From positions 186,001-250,000 of the forward strand of contig NW_020167522.1 in NCBI RefSeq assembly GCF_001641265.1: DNA of 64,000 bases, written 5' to 3'. How positions within the stretch are numbered: the stretch's first letter is position 1; every line of letters starts with the position of its first letter. The notes under the pieces were generated by a model, which did no database searches, had not been told where the DNA came from, and saw only the letters and a program-made list of their open reading frames with translations. A program made the position numbers and the translations under genes. The stretch is from Pseudogymnoascus destructans. Its lineage: Eukaryota; Ascomycota; Leotiomycetes; Thelebolales; Thelebolaceae. Below, piece by piece: positions 19,211-30,535 of the stretch.

Positions 19211-19882
19211 CCTAAAAAAGTAGGGACAGTTGCTCTCTCACAGCTGTCCTTTGTATGGTTACCGCCTAGTACCTACGAGGGTACCGTATATCTCATCCCT
19301 CGAGTTCAAGGGATACGGAGCGCTGGTTGATATAAAGCTCTGGCTGTGTCTAGATTTGGTAGGGGAAATCACGTGAGCGCGCGCTAATTTGTGGAGGTAC
19401 AGTTATTTTATGTATTGTACTGAATGTTACGGTATCACAGCAGTGTATTGTGCTAAGGCAGATATATTACGAATGAATATAGAAGAATATATAGAGCAAC
19501 GAGTAATATTCAATTTATTACATATTTCTAGCATTATGCTCACATATTATCGTCTGCGACTGACCGCTATAGAGTTACCTCCAAGTCGCTAATCCCGCTA
19601 TTTCCGCCATTTCCGCCCATTCCTGCCCCGCGCTTGCTAACACATGTTGTCGCAAATTCCCCAATCCAGCCAAGCCTCCCACGCCACACACCACTAACCC
19701 CATCCATCCTAGCCCTCCACCACCCCTGTTCAAAAAGTTCACTGCGTTGATTGTACCCCACCACGCTCCCAGCACCCATTGGCTGACTATCATCAAACCT
19801 ATCCTGCGCACTCATGGCGTGAACCATTAACTCCTCCTCAACCACGAAATACACCCCAATCCCACAGTCCGAATACACCAGC
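19211..19882. promoter_or_regulatory. Shared promoter region with TCACGTGA
   Basis: 672 bp between divergently transcribed genes. A palindromic TCACGTGA (bHLH-type site) lies at 19369-19376. The middle (19380-19560) is AT-rich; the right part is C-rich on the plus strand and probably the RPC53 leader. No gene seen. Confidence 0.5.
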
Positions 19883-21800
19883 ATGCCCCCCGATCAAGCG
19901 CCCACCACCACCCGTGGTCGTGGCCGTGGCCGCGGTCGCGGAAGGGGACGAGGGCGCGGCGCGGGAGTCACGCCCGCGAGCGTCGACGCAACGCATGGCG
20001 TGGTAGCAACACCAGATGTCGAAATGGCGTCACCGAACACGTCGCCTGCGTCGCCTCCGACCGAGACTCCTGCTTCGACGCCCATTACGAGTTCCGGGGC
20101 TGGTGGTTCCACAGCGCCAGTAGCGTCGATGGGCGGCGGCACGACGGCGCGCCCGGCGGTGCAGCGACTCGAGAGTCTGCGAGGTCGGGGCGCGAGGGGA
20201 GCGAGTGGTGCGCCGAGGGCGGCGTCGAAGTTTATACCGAGGGCCGGGCGACGGACGGCGGAGGAGAGGGAACAGGCTGCTAGGGAGGAGGCGGAGAGGT
20301 TGAGGATTAGTGCGAAGCTTGAGGAGGGGGAGAGGGGGAGGGGGAGGGGAAGGGGGGGGACGAGGGGGAGGGGAGGGAGGGGGAGGGGCGATGCGATGGG
20401 GAGGGGGGATGATAGGGATAGGGTTGTTGGGAGGGCGAGTGGGCCGTTTGCGCAGGCGCCTGAGGCGGGAGGTGAGTTTGCGGAGAGGTCGTAAAGGGTG
20501 TGTAGGGCTAATTTGGGTTGCAGATAAACGAGGGGGGATATTTGGGCCGGGAAGTGGGATGAGGTCTGGTGCTGGTGGTGGGGGTGGTGGAGGGGGGATG
20601 AGGATTAAAACTGATGGCGGTGGATATAGGAGTGGAGGTGGTGGTGGAGGCGGAGGCGGTGGCGGATACAGCGAGCCTGTCTATCCTGAAGAGCTAGAAG
20701 AGGGTGCTGACATTGCGCCACGTACGGATATCGAATACATCAATCTAATTAGCGACGACGAGGACGATGTTGTCACAGGACAATCTCGGGCGAGGAATAA
20801 GGGCAAGGGTCTCGCGGGCGGACATGCGATGAACCCTATTCGACTTACGAGGCATGAACATAAGGTGCGTGTTATGCTCGTCAACACAGATTCATCAAGT
20901 GGTGAACCAAAGACAGAAGTGGAGGATGTCGTCAAGATTGAAGCCCCTGAGGAGAGTGGGTTATTCTTTCCACAAGAGGAGCCAGTCGTGAAGAGCGAGC
21001 CAGGAGTCCAAGCTGCCGGGGCGGATAAAATGGAAGTCGATGCCACACCTATGGGCGATATCCAAGCCGGCGCTGAGGCCGAAGCATCACCATCCACCAC
21101 ACAAGAAACCCCAAAGCCAGCACCAGAGAAGCCCTCAGCCTTCCTCGCTGCCAACGCCAAGAAACCCGTCCTCCAAACTGAAGAGGATGAACAAGAATAC
21201 GAGCGCTACCTCGAGGACATCGACATCCTCGCCCGCGAGCTGGGTGGTATGAGCACCACAGCTCCGCCACAAACCGACGGCGATGTCGCCATTGGTGAAG
21301 ACACCCAAATTAGCCCGGATCACAAGGAGGGCCGTCTGTACCTCTTCCAGTTCCCACCCATCCTGCCGAAGCTGGCGAATGCGGAACATCTTGTCAAGCC
21401 AGACCCAGGGGACGCGGATGTCCAGCTCAGTGACATACCATCTGGCACGATCGACCTCGACGACACGCCAGAAGTCAAGGCTGAGCCCGCCGCCGAGGCA
21501 GATGCAGATGTGCCGCGACCCATTAACGGATCCAAAGCGAAGGATGCGCTGGTGCAAGAGCCGGGATTGATTGGGAAGTTGGTGGTGAGGCGGAGTGGGA
21601 AGGTGGAGTTGAGTTGGGGGGGTACGAGTCTGGCGTTAGGACGCGGCGCGGAGTTCGATTTCTTAACCACGGGGGTGGTGGTTCAGGGGCTTGGGGCGGA
21701 GAAGGGGGAAGGGGGGGGTGAGGAGATGAGTGGGACGGGGATGGGGAGGGTGATGGGGAAGATTGTGGCGACGCCGGATTGGGAGAAGTTATTTGGATGA
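19883..21800 (+). CDS. RPC53: RNA polymerase III subunit RPC4 (Rpc53)
   Basis: Subunit of nuclear RNA polymerase III, which makes tRNA and 5S RNA; with Rpc37 it acts in termination and reinitiation. Exons are 19883-20471 and 20524-21800, joined by a 52-nt intron (GTGAGT to TTGCAG), giving 621 residues. The N-terminus has a run of RG dipeptides (residues 11-26), a helical charged part (EEREQAAREEAERLR) and a second Arg/Gly block, then a Gly-rich stretch after the intron. The C-terminal RPC4 domain shows GRLYLFQFPPILP, GKLVVRRSGKVELSWGG and the end motif VATPDWEKLFG. The gene's plus strand is strongly G-rich in exon 1. Its start ATG follows a C-rich leader. Converges with NCS2. Confidence 0.93.
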
Positions 21801-22051
21801 AGAAGGGGGAGTTGATGTTGTCGAGATGCAAGGGGTGTGTGGGCGTTAATTTGGCGATATTGGGGAATAATAATAAACGGTGGAGAGGCGTTTCTCTTGC
21901 CGCATTTCATGCAGGTTGGTATACAGCGTGGTGTAGGATAGTATAGACAACATTGTATTGGATAGTTCTCCTGCTGATGGCTTATACCACCCCCCACCCC
22001 CTATCACAGGCGTCTACCACCTTATAAAGCAACTTAACTTCTCATCTAGCG

Positions 22052-22145
22052 GCACAGTGGCGCAGTGGGAGTACCACTGTCAGGAAAATCTGGCCAGGGC
22101 TTGGAATGAATAAAGAGGTTACGAATTCGACTCCCAGCAATCAAA
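22052..22145 (+). ncRNA. tRNA-derived element (Met-like A box), decayed or SINE
   Basis: TGGCGCAGTGG matches the RNA polymerase III A box of elongator tRNA-Met and is followed at box B distance by ATTCGACTCC. The T arm and anticodon arm do not pair well and the spacing is too long for an intact tRNA. An A-rich tail (GGCAAAAAATAATAAATG) follows, as in tRNA-derived SINEs. Probably not a working tRNA. Confidence 0.35.
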
Positions 22146-22344
22146 CGGCAAAAAATAATAAATGAATGTGAAGTACAGAATTTATCTTTCATCCAACCTT
22201 CCTTATTTGTATGCCTCTATATGATCCATTCTACTCTATCCCACCCAGTAGGTATATAATGATACCCGAGATCCATCTGGCCAATATATTGGCTGCGATA
22301 CACCTCGATTGTCTTATAGATGCTGTGAAACATCATGTGGTATA

Positions 22345-22440
22345 GCAATCACTGGTCGAACCTGCGCTGGGCTTGAACCACTGAGTGTCCACGCCGTGAA
22401 AGGCGGATCTGAGTAATTAAGGCCCGTGAATAGTAACCTC
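22345..22440 (-). ncRNA. tRNA-like relic (Glu-like anticodon arm)
   Basis: On the minus strand CGCCTTTCACGGCG recalls the anticodon arm of tRNA-Glu(UUC) and GTGGTTCAAGCCC a T arm. The stems are incomplete and the loop is six bases, so a functional tRNA is unlikely. It may be the partner of the tRNA-derived element 200 bp to the left. Confidence 0.28.
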
Positions 22441-22460
22441 AAGTTCTATCAGACAGAATT

Positions 22461-23655
22461 TCAACCGTTGATTGACCTCGCGCAACCGTAGCACAGTATG
22501 GGCCGCACACTGGCAACCTCCTTCGTGGGCTGCGAGGATGAGCTTTGTTCGCCACTCCAACCATCAATACCATCTGTGCCTTCAGCGACTGGGATGCCAC
22601 ACAGCGTGCATTCTGCGCCGCCATTAACCTCCGGTGCCGTGAGCTTGCTCGATGTCCTGACTACATTCGCCACAATGCTTGGGTAATTCTCCTCGACAGA
22701 CTCGAAATACTGTGTCATCAAATCATCAATTGTCGTGCTCTTGCTGCTAGCACTCAGCGCTGACTTGGTGTTCACTGGGATCACTATGTCGGCCAGAAGG
22801 GGTGATGTGAGCTTGGTGAATGCGACCAGTTCCTTCTTCAAGAGATCGCGCATCGGGTAGTTGAAGAACAGGTTGTCGCGAAACGGCGAAGTGCCATCAG
22901 AGACCTGCCAGGGAAGAGAGAAACCCCGCCCTTTCGCAGTTTCGGTGAGTGTCTTCTCGGCGAGCCGGGTAGTTGAGTCGCCGAATAGGATGCTGCCGCA
23001 GCTGTTCTTCTCGGCGACGGATACCAGGAGGCGCGCGAGGAGTGTCGAGGCGATATCAGAGCGGGAAGTTGCAGTCGAAATAGATTTGAGGAGATTTGCC
23101 AAGCGCTCCTTTTTTGGGAGTTGTTTATCAACCGCCAGGCCAAGTGACGGCCAGTCGATCGATTTGATGTCGAGGGCATCAGCTATGCTGACCTCGACGT
23201 ATGTGTGCTTTGGGAATCGGTCTTGCACAGCCTTCCATAATGAACGGACCTTCTTAGAGGCGGCTTCATCTTCGAATTCAAGATCAACATGTGCGATAAC
23301 GAGTTCATATGAGGTGCGGCCCATGCGCTCTGATTGTTTGCGCAGTTGTTCGTCGAGAATATGGAGGAGTGAGGTAGAAGATGCGCCGAACGAGAGAGGG
23401 AGCAAGTATCGCTTCGCCTCTGATTGTCGATTGCGATCCTTATAAGTCTCTAGGCGCTTAATCGCTTTGGTGTTCACATAGTACGTGAAGCATTGCCTTT
23501 TGGGGTCAGCGAGACTAGGTTGGAGAGGGGTCGTTTACTCACAGACAGACTGGCTCAGATCGAATACTCGTAGTAGCCTCGTCTTTATTGCAGCGCTTGC
23601 AAATAGATACAGCTCCACCCTCTACCTTCCCCTTATCAATAATTCGAGTTGCCAT
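22461..23655 (-). CDS. NCS2: Cytoplasmic tRNA 2-thiolation protein 2 (Ncs2/Ctu2)
   Basis: Partner of Ncs6 in 2-thiolation of wobble uridine (mcm5s2U34) of tRNA-Lys, -Glu and -Gln, in the cytosol. Exons are 23655-23543 and 23496-22461, 382 residues, as in the family. The 46-nt intron (GTGAGT to AAAAG) rejoins PVCL to QCFTYYVNTKAIKR. Zinc-type pairs are present at CKRC near the start, QCF after the splice, and CTLC and CYGC near the end. The PP-loop-like LPLSFGASSTSLLHIL replaces a true SGGxDS motif, as expected for the non-catalytic Ctu2 partner. Divergent from the PTM1-type gene 419 bp away. Confidence 0.94.
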
Positions 23656-24074
23656 TTTAGCAGGTATGGCTGTAAAAAATTATAGATTAATGTTGCCTCC
23701 CGACTTTTGTCAGTGGGGGTTGTCAAGGCTGAAATATCTTTTGTCAGCCTCGGTTTTGACAGGGATATGGCGTTAGCGGGTTGTGGGTTGTTCCGTGGCT
23801 CCGGCTTTGGTTTGTCTTAGGGGCGCAGTGGGCCTCTTGGGAGCTATTACGACGTACCTTGCCTCACTTGGTCGTGTCAAGTCCATCGACAATTTAACAT
23901 CGTTTGAATGCCAAGGCACAATATTGTTTTGGCTCTACTTTGATCCTACTACGAAGCCCAACTCTAGATGAGCTTCACCTACGAGATTGACACCTAAGCT
24001 TCAAAAGCATCTTGGAGCATTGCGGACCGAAACCACCAACTTCGTTTCAAGGCGACGCGGCCTGCATAGTCATC
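23656..24074. promoter_or_regulatory. Shared promoter region, NCS2 and PTM1-type gene
   Basis: 419 bp between divergent starts. No clear TATA box or CACGTG was seen. Nothing else recognised. Confidence 0.45.
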
Positions 24075-25858
24075 ATGAGGTCCTGGAAAAATGGACTCCT
24101 GTTAGCTGGGCTTCTGCTGGCATCGGTCAATGCAGGAGAAGTTGTATTAGTTAGTCCCCATTCCACGGCGGTATAATGGATTGCTAAACTAATCTCGATT
24201 GGCAGGATCAGAAAGAGGACAACAGATTAAAATGCGCTGGAATGTACAGCCGGAAGTCGTGGGGAGGGAGCGTGGATCCATTCATCCTGGTCAAGTTTAT
24301 GAAGCCTCCTGCTGAGCAGAAGGCGGCATCCGTTAGTCTTGTGATATTCGAGTGGAAGGATGAGGAGCTTGTTGGAGTGTTCCCCGAGGGGGCTGCTCGT
24401 GGTACTCCCGTATGCACAACGTCAATGTTCTATACCACTGGCTAGTTACTAACCTATCTCTTAGAAAGAATATATTTGCACCGAAAAGAATATTCAGAAC
24501 AAGCTTTGCGACAAGGCAGATCTCAACAAATATATTCTGGCGCCAAATGCTGAGTCGTCGATATCCGAACTCAAGACCACCGCGATTGATCTGAAGAATA
24601 TAGCAGCAACAAACTACATGATCAAAACCACGGGATACTACTGTGTCAGCACAGATGCCGACAAAGGCGTTGATTATCAAGCAGTCGTGGAATTTCGAAA
24701 CGCTTATGGAGAACTGGATGGTGCTCAGATTGCCAAGCTGCCGTTTTACGGGGGGCTGACTATCGTATATGCCTTACTAGCAGTTTTATGGGGATTCTTC
24801 TATGTTCAACATAGGCACGATATTCTCGCTGTCCAGAACTATATTACGGCCATCGTGATATTCTTGATTGTCGAGATGCTCATGACATGGCTTTACTATG
24901 ATTACCAAAACCGCAACGGAAGCAACGTTGGCTCGAAAGTATTGATGATTGTCGTTGCAGTTCTGAACGCTGGCCGCAACTCTTTCTCATTCTTCCTTCT
25001 CTTGATCGTCTGTATGGGCTACGGGGTTGTCAAGCCTACTCTTGGGAAGACGATGATCTACGTTCGCTGGCTTGCATTTGCCCACTTCGTCTTTGGCCTC
25101 ATTTACGCCATCGCGAGTTTGACAGTCACCCCGGATAATGCAGGACCCATTGTTCTCTTTGTTATTCTGCCCCTTGCTGGAACTCTTACTGGTTTCTATG
25201 TGTGGACTCTTAACTCCCTGACGCACACGATTAAGGATCTCACAGAGCGTAAGCAGAACGTGAAGGCTAGCATGTACCGCAAGCTTTGGATCTGCATTCT
25301 CCTAAGCATTGCTGTCATCTTTGGTTTCTTCTTCTTTAACAGCGTCACATTCGCTGGCGTCAGAGACCCGGACTTCGTTCCAGGGCACTGGAAGACAAGA
25401 TGGTTCATCCTTGACGGATGGCTGAACATTGTCTATTTCGCTGATGTTGCGTTCATTTGCTACATGTGGCTGCCAACGGCGAACAACCGCAGATTTGCAA
25501 TGAGTGACGAGGTAAGCAAAGAATATGTGGCTACACCAGATATCCGTACTAATATGACCAATAGATCGCGCAAGATGACGAAGGTTTCGAGATTGGAGAC
25601 TTTGGAGCGGACGATTCCGGAGATGAAGAGGAGGCCCGCGATGAGCGCGGCACTGAAGGTCCACGATACGATGCTGCACCGAAATCTGCGCCAACGAAGG
25701 CACAGGCTCCAAATGATGCCCCGAGCGCATCGAGGCAGTCACTAGATGGCGAAACCATCTTTGCTGTTGGCGATGACGGGGCGGGCTGGAGCGATGATGA
25801 GGCGGATGATGATGATGACAAGAAGAAGTTGGTGGGCAAGCCTGGAAAGGATGCGTAG
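24075..25858 (+). CDS. PTM1: PTM1-type seven-helix membrane protein (GOST family)
   Basis: Golgi/endosome-associated protein with a lumenal domain and seven helices (lung seven-transmembrane receptor family). Exons are 24075-24149, 24206-24409, 24465-25511 and 25565-25858, 539 residues. All introns are 53-56 nt with standard ends. A signal peptide (residues 1-20, GLLLAGLLLASVNAG) is followed by the lumenal part with two or more Cys. Helices begin near GGLTIVYALLAVLWGF and end near WLNIVYFADVAFICYMWLP; the NYITAIVIFLIVEML and GRNSFSFFLLLIVCMGYG helices are characteristic. The cytosolic tail is acidic (repeated D/E, ending KKKLVGKPGKDA). The frame without exon 4 splicing would end wrongly, supporting the last intron. 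Confidence 0.9.
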
Positions 25859-25962
25859 ATTAGATTTGTCTGTATTTTATGTTTCTGATAAAGTTTGATC
25901 TTGAAGATCTTCGGGGGAAGAGACGAGAAGGTCTCGCAGCGCTAGCAAAGCTTGGTCGAGTT

Positions 25963-26151
25963 TTAGGGCTCAGAGCAATGTAATTCATGAACAGTTTCTC
26001 ACGGCTGCGGATATGTGATTATGTTTACTATGCTGGCTATCAGATTGAGAGAAATCCATTTTCAACTTCTAATTTCGAATCTTAGGGCTCAGAGCAATGT
26101 AATTCATGAACATGATTCTCACGGCTGCGGATATGTGATTAGATTTACTAA
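25963..26151 (+). repeat. Direct repeat of about 68 bp
   Basis: Two copies (25963-26030 and 26082-26151) start TTAGGGCTCAGAGCAATG and end near TTTACTA, separated by about 50 bp. They lie just after the PTM1-type gene, probably in or after its 3' UTR. Confidence 0.8.
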
Positions 26152-26236
26152 GCCAGCTGGTCTGCTTATCGTCTAGAAGAAATCATGTTGTGGTGTTCGA
26201 ATTTCAATTTTCTGTTTATAATTTCGAGTCCGTCGA

Positions 26237-26510
26237 AACCAGATCATCGGATTCATCAAATGGCTATTCGAGATACTCACCCCTGCAAATGCGCGACAAC
26301 TTGCATCTGACTTAGCTCACACTATCCTAAGTTTGTGCATTCGCTGCCATTGCATTCGCTGTCCTCAAAGACGTGGCTTTTGATGGAAACAGACTATTGT
26401 AAGCATCCTATATCCTGCGCATCTGTCCTGAATATACATCGCTAACTATGCACAGCTCGCAGTTTCACGCGTGGATCGAGTCGTTCTTGAAAAGAGGTTG
26501 AAACGGCAGG
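26237..26510 (+). pseudogene. Partial copy of the small coiled-coil gene
   Basis: Matches 17673-17949 over about 275 bp, including the intron with GTAAGC and GCTAAC. It starts inside the parental reading frame (IKWLFEIL) and lacks the N-terminal half and start. The last exon reads SQFHAWIESFLKRG in the same way. Copies differ by scattered substitutions and small indels, so the duplication is not recent. Confidence 0.7.
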
Positions 26511-27223
26511 GTTGGCAAGGAATTCGTGTCCACAGCAAGATACAAATTCCACGACTCAGATCCCTAACCCGTAAAATCTTGCCCTGTCCCAAAAAATAAG
26601 AGTTACCCACCACCACCCCCCCCCCCCCCCAAAAAAAAAAACCACCCACACACCTCATTAAGCCCAGAACGATTAAGATACAAGTTCCACGCCTCGGATC
26701 CCGAACCTGCAAATGATATAAACGAAAACTAAAAGGTAATAAACAACAGCACAGCAGCAGCACACAAGGAAAAGATCTGGTAGTTTCGTCCGGCCGTTAA
26801 ATTGTGTTAAGAGTAGTTTTTGAAAAAGGAGTGTCTATGGGCTACCGAGCCCCGATCTGTGTTGTCCTAACGCCTGCCTGGTACCGGTACAATCAAACAG
26901 CAAAGGAACCAAAATGTAGTAATAAAAGAGCTCGTGTGTAACGGAGCAGATAGTAGCTGCTGCTGAGAGCGTAACTGTCGATAAAAGCTTATACTTGAGG
27001 GCACCGGGATGCTCAATCGATCGATCGAGCACCAGCCGGTAAACTCAGTATAACTGATAACTGATGAGCGTCGTCGCGGCGGCGAAAATGCAGAAATGAC
27101 AATTGTGCATGCATGCGTGAATCCTCCTTGACGACGAGGCCAAGGCGAATAAACAGACAAGGAAAGAAAAACTGCTGCAGATAATCCGCAGCTCGTTCCT
27201 CATAAACAGTAAGAAGCACACGC

Positions 27224-29345
27224 CTATCTCTTCCTCTTCTTATTCTTATCAACGCCTCCCACGGTGTTCATCCCCATTTCCAGCGGGTAAACCCCCCCAT
27301 TCGCCGCCTCCATCTCATCCTTCTTCACCTTAACGCCCATATGGCGTCCATACCGCCCCTTCCGGCCATTCCCCTCATCCTCACTAATGCACTGATCAGC
27401 GCTCAACCCCGCGTCCTTGCAGCGCTGGCACGGGCGTTGGCGATCACAGCCCTTCTTGCTCTTCCGGCAGCGCTGGCAGCGCGGCTTGGAGGATAGATCC
27501 TCCTCATCCTCGCCGAGCTGGTGCTGGAAGTTGATGGCGGATGTGACGGAGGTCTTGCGCGAGTGAGCGGCGGTGGAAGCTGGCGACATGGGCTGGCGGC
27601 CCACGACTGAGCCCGCTTTGGCGACCTTCAATTTCGTCGCGTTGCCGCCGCCAGGGCGCTGCTGAGTCTTGCCGGGCTTTGTGGACTTGGCGCGGGGCTT
27701 GCTGGGGCCCTGGGAGCGGGCCCGGGCTTTGTCGCCAAAGGCGAGACTGAAGTTGTTGGAGATGTCGTCGTAGACTTCTGGCTTGAAGGTTGCGTCGCGG
27801 CCGTCGTCGTAGTCCTCGCTCATCTCGCTGTCTTGGCTGGGCAGGTTGTCGTCCATGTGCTTGCCGAATCGCTTCACGGCCCCGGGTGGCAGGATCGGGC
27901 TGTGTTCGAGCTTCTGGCGGCGAGCGGGTGGGAGCTCGTTGTCGCTCTCGCTCTCGGACTCGCTGGTGGCTCCGGTTGAGGATGCAGCGTCGGCGTGGCC
28001 GCTGAAAGTGTCATCGAGTGTAGACGCTGAGGTTCGGCCGTGAGAGTTGTTTGACATATCGCCGAGTCTCATGAGCTGAAGAGCGACGTCTTTGTCTTCT
28101 TCAGACATGCAGCTGCCGATCGTGGGATCTGGCGTTGGGAGTATGCCCGAGCTGTTGCCGTTGGGCGTGATGTTGGTAGACCCTCTCGAGGGTGGGTATG
28201 TAGGGCCACCTCGGGTTCGTCGCCCATCATTGTTGGGTGTCGTGTACATCCCAGGCTGCGCGAAGCCGCCGTTATAGCTTTGTGGAGACTGCAAGACTTG
28301 TGGGTGTACGAATGCGTGGTGTGCTGGTCGTGTGAATGGCAGAGAAGCCCGTTGGTTTTCCATGCGCCTGGCAGGCGACACGGAGGAGTTCGATGTAGCC
28401 GCAGGCATCTGGGGAGGAGCAAATAGTGGGAGCTCCTAAACAATATAAATTAGATGCCATTTGATAGATGAAGGGGCTTGCGTGGAGGCATGGATGACTT
28501 ACAGAGCTCTCAAACTTGGCGCGCTTGCGCCTGCCGCCCTCGACGATATTATCCAGGCTGATTTCCGTGTTTCCAAGGTGCTCACTCTTGGTCTTGCTGG
28601 ATACAGAACAAGGAGCACCATCGCCGCTACTGTAGCCGTTGACTCCATCGCTATAGATATCTGCAAAGCTGCCGTGCGCGCTGGAGTTTCGACTCTTGTA
28701 CCCCGACTGGGACCTCGCTTTCTTGTTGGGAGGATTGGCGCTTGCCGACGCACTGCGACGGCCGCGGCCCGAATTCGGGGAGACGCTTCGTTTGCGTGAT
28801 GCCCTCGAGTCTGGTCGAGGAGCAGGCTGGCCGTAGCTTAGAGCTTGGGCTGGCTGGGGTGGAGGCATGTGGTGGCTGTTGCCATTGTAGTGGCCCTGTT
28901 CGCCCGTGGTGGGGGCGACAGAGTGATATGACATCGGCCCGTATGTAGGGGAGACATGAGGGGATGCCTCGATGACGCGAACATAGACGTTCATGTTTTC
29001 TCGTAGGTTCTCATAGCGCGCAATGAGGGTATGGCCTCGCTCGTCTTCAAAAATGATGCCCGTCGGACCGCCGGACCCGTTGTATAGGCCATAGAAGTTT
29101 TTGACCGTTGTTATAATCGAGTCTGTAGTATCGTGAGGGTATATTTGGACTCGCATTGGTAGGCGCGCACGGTACTGCGGCCTCTCCGGGACGAGAAGTT
29201 CGAATGCGACACTCTTCGGAGTCGGATTGGGAACTGGGGACTGCATCGAATTGTGCTGCACGGCTGCGCTATACTGCGCATCACCGTGTGCGCTGGGAGG
29301 AGTGATCAATCTGCCTGCATCACCAGCTGCATCGTGGGCAGTCAT
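27224..29345 (-). CDS. Zinc-cluster (Zn2Cys6) protein with C-terminal finger
   Basis: Exons are 29345-28503 and 28435-27224, joined in phase 0 by a 67-nt intron (GTAAGT to TTTAG), 684 residues. A Zn2Cys6 cluster with correct C-x2-C-x6-C-x5-C-x2-C-x8-C spacing (CQRCRKSKKGC, then CQRC and a last C) sits about 75 residues before the C-terminus, whereas most fungal zinc-cluster factors have it at the N-terminus. Near residues 45-120 is a compact ubiquitin-like or PB1-like fold candidate (LPMRVQIYPHDTTDSI, GIIFEDERGHTLIARYEN, NVYVRVIE). The rest is low-complexity with basic patches (KKRKR end). A DNA-binding regulator is likely; targets are unknown. The ATG at 29345 is preferred to an upstream in-frame one at 29561 because the extra part looks like leader. 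Confidence 0.85.
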
Positions 29346-30111
29346 CGTGCCGGGTGTGTAGGGTTGTTGGGAATTCAGGAGACGGAAAGTCGGTGGGAGA
29401 CACTGTGCCCTTGGAATCGCAGGTCCGTCAGCGGCTGGACAACCCGCGGCGACGACGAAAGAAAGAGCGTTGTGAATTACCTCGGGCGCTGGGGAGAAAA
29501 TGCAGCCGATTTCTCGATCGCGTAACCTCCTGGAGGGATATAACCTATAGATAGACTCCAAAGGTTTGGTTGTGGTTCCTATGGTTGCATCGGGTCGAAG
29601 CCGTATGGGTCGGGGATTTCGTTCTGGAGGGAAGATGAAGCGTCAGTAACGGGATTGGCAGGAATGGGATGGAGAGGATTGTGATAGACTCGAATGGGTT
29701 CGCACTGCAAAAGCGATGGGATTCAGAAACATACCTTTTTGCTGGTTTGTCGGCCTTGGTTGATGAGGGCGAGTTGCGTCTCGGTGTGTGGTGTGGTGGT
29801 GTTGTGGTGCTGGACGAGGAGAAGCTGTCAGGCCCACAGGCGAGGATCCATTGTGTCTCGTCTCCGAGACCACCATCCATCCACATCCATCCATCCACAT
29901 AGTAGCGATTTTGTGGACGCGGCTGGTTTGGGAGCGTGTGCGCCAATAATTCGAATGTAGAGGAGGATATTGTTGGCGGCTATGTATGATTGATCATTTT
30001 TTTAATTTGGAGTGTTGGATTCAGTTTGGAGGATTTTACTTGGTGGTTATCCTATACCTTTGGCTTTTGGCAACACAGGCCGCCATGAGACGACGATGGG
30101 CAGGGAAGTAC
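29346..30111. other. Upstream region of zinc-cluster gene
   Basis: Probable promoter and leader. Contains CCATCCATCCACATCC-type short repeats near 29874. ORFs here look random in composition. Confidence 0.5.
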
Positions 30112-30163
30112 TGTGTGTCTATCATGTGTGTCTATCATATGTGTCTATCATGTGTGTCTATCA
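30112..30163. repeat. TGTGTCTATCAT minisatellite, four units
   Basis: Four head-to-tail 12-13-bp units with one variant (ATGTGTCTATCAT). Confidence 0.9.
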
Positions 30164-30320
30164 TCGCAATCCCAACCATCTCGAGTAGGACGGAACGGCA
30201 GATGACGGTGCGAGGAAGGTTACCTTCTTTGACGTTGTTGAGATGAAGATTGACAAAATGGACAGTACGGTAATAGGGGCAGATTTGTTTGTTGGCCGTG
30301 CAGTCACAGGCAGCAGAGCA

Positions 30321-30535
30321 TATACACACTTGTAGGAAAAGATGGATGCAGCAAAGGATAGATGGATATATATCCTATATATATATGCAGCAAGAGCATT
30401 ATACACACTCGTAGGAAAAGATGGATGCAGCAAAGGATAGATGGATATATATCCTATATATATATGCAGCAAGAGCATATCACACTTGTAGGAAAAGATG
30501 GATGGATATATAGCAGCAAAGGATGGATGGATGAG
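30321..30535 (+). repeat. 79-bp tandem repeat, two full units and a partial
   Basis: Units start at 30321, 30400 and 30478 with TATACACACTTGTAGG (or close variants). They contain GATGGATGCAGCAAAGG and an alternating TATATATCC segment. The third unit is shortened and merges into GATGG repeats. Confidence 0.9.

Larger units (their letters stand above)
21801..22460. other. Intergenic between convergent RPC53 and NCS2
   Basis: Contains 3' ends, two tRNA-like relics (22052 and 22345), and otherwise AT-rich sequence. No protein gene supported. Confidence 0.6.
25859..27223. other. 1.4-kb intergenic with repeats
   Basis: Between convergent PTM1-type and zinc-cluster genes. It holds a direct repeat (25963-26151), a partial copy of the small coiled-coil gene (26237-26510), a diverged direct repeat around AAGATACAARTTCCACG (26539 and 26669), and a C15 run followed by A11 (26616-26641). 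No intact gene was found. Confidence 0.6.

Noticed and set aside
19883..20494. Plus-strand frame read to the stop at 20494 as a complete Arg/Gly-rich protein
   Set aside because: A standard 52-nt intron joins it to the RPC4 domain, giving a known protein.
22052..22145. Functional tRNA-Met gene
   Set aside because: The A box fits, but anticodon and T stems do not pair and no CAT anticodon is in place.
30321..30535. CRISPR-like array
   Set aside because: Units are contiguous 79-bp repeats without spacers, in a fungal nuclear context.
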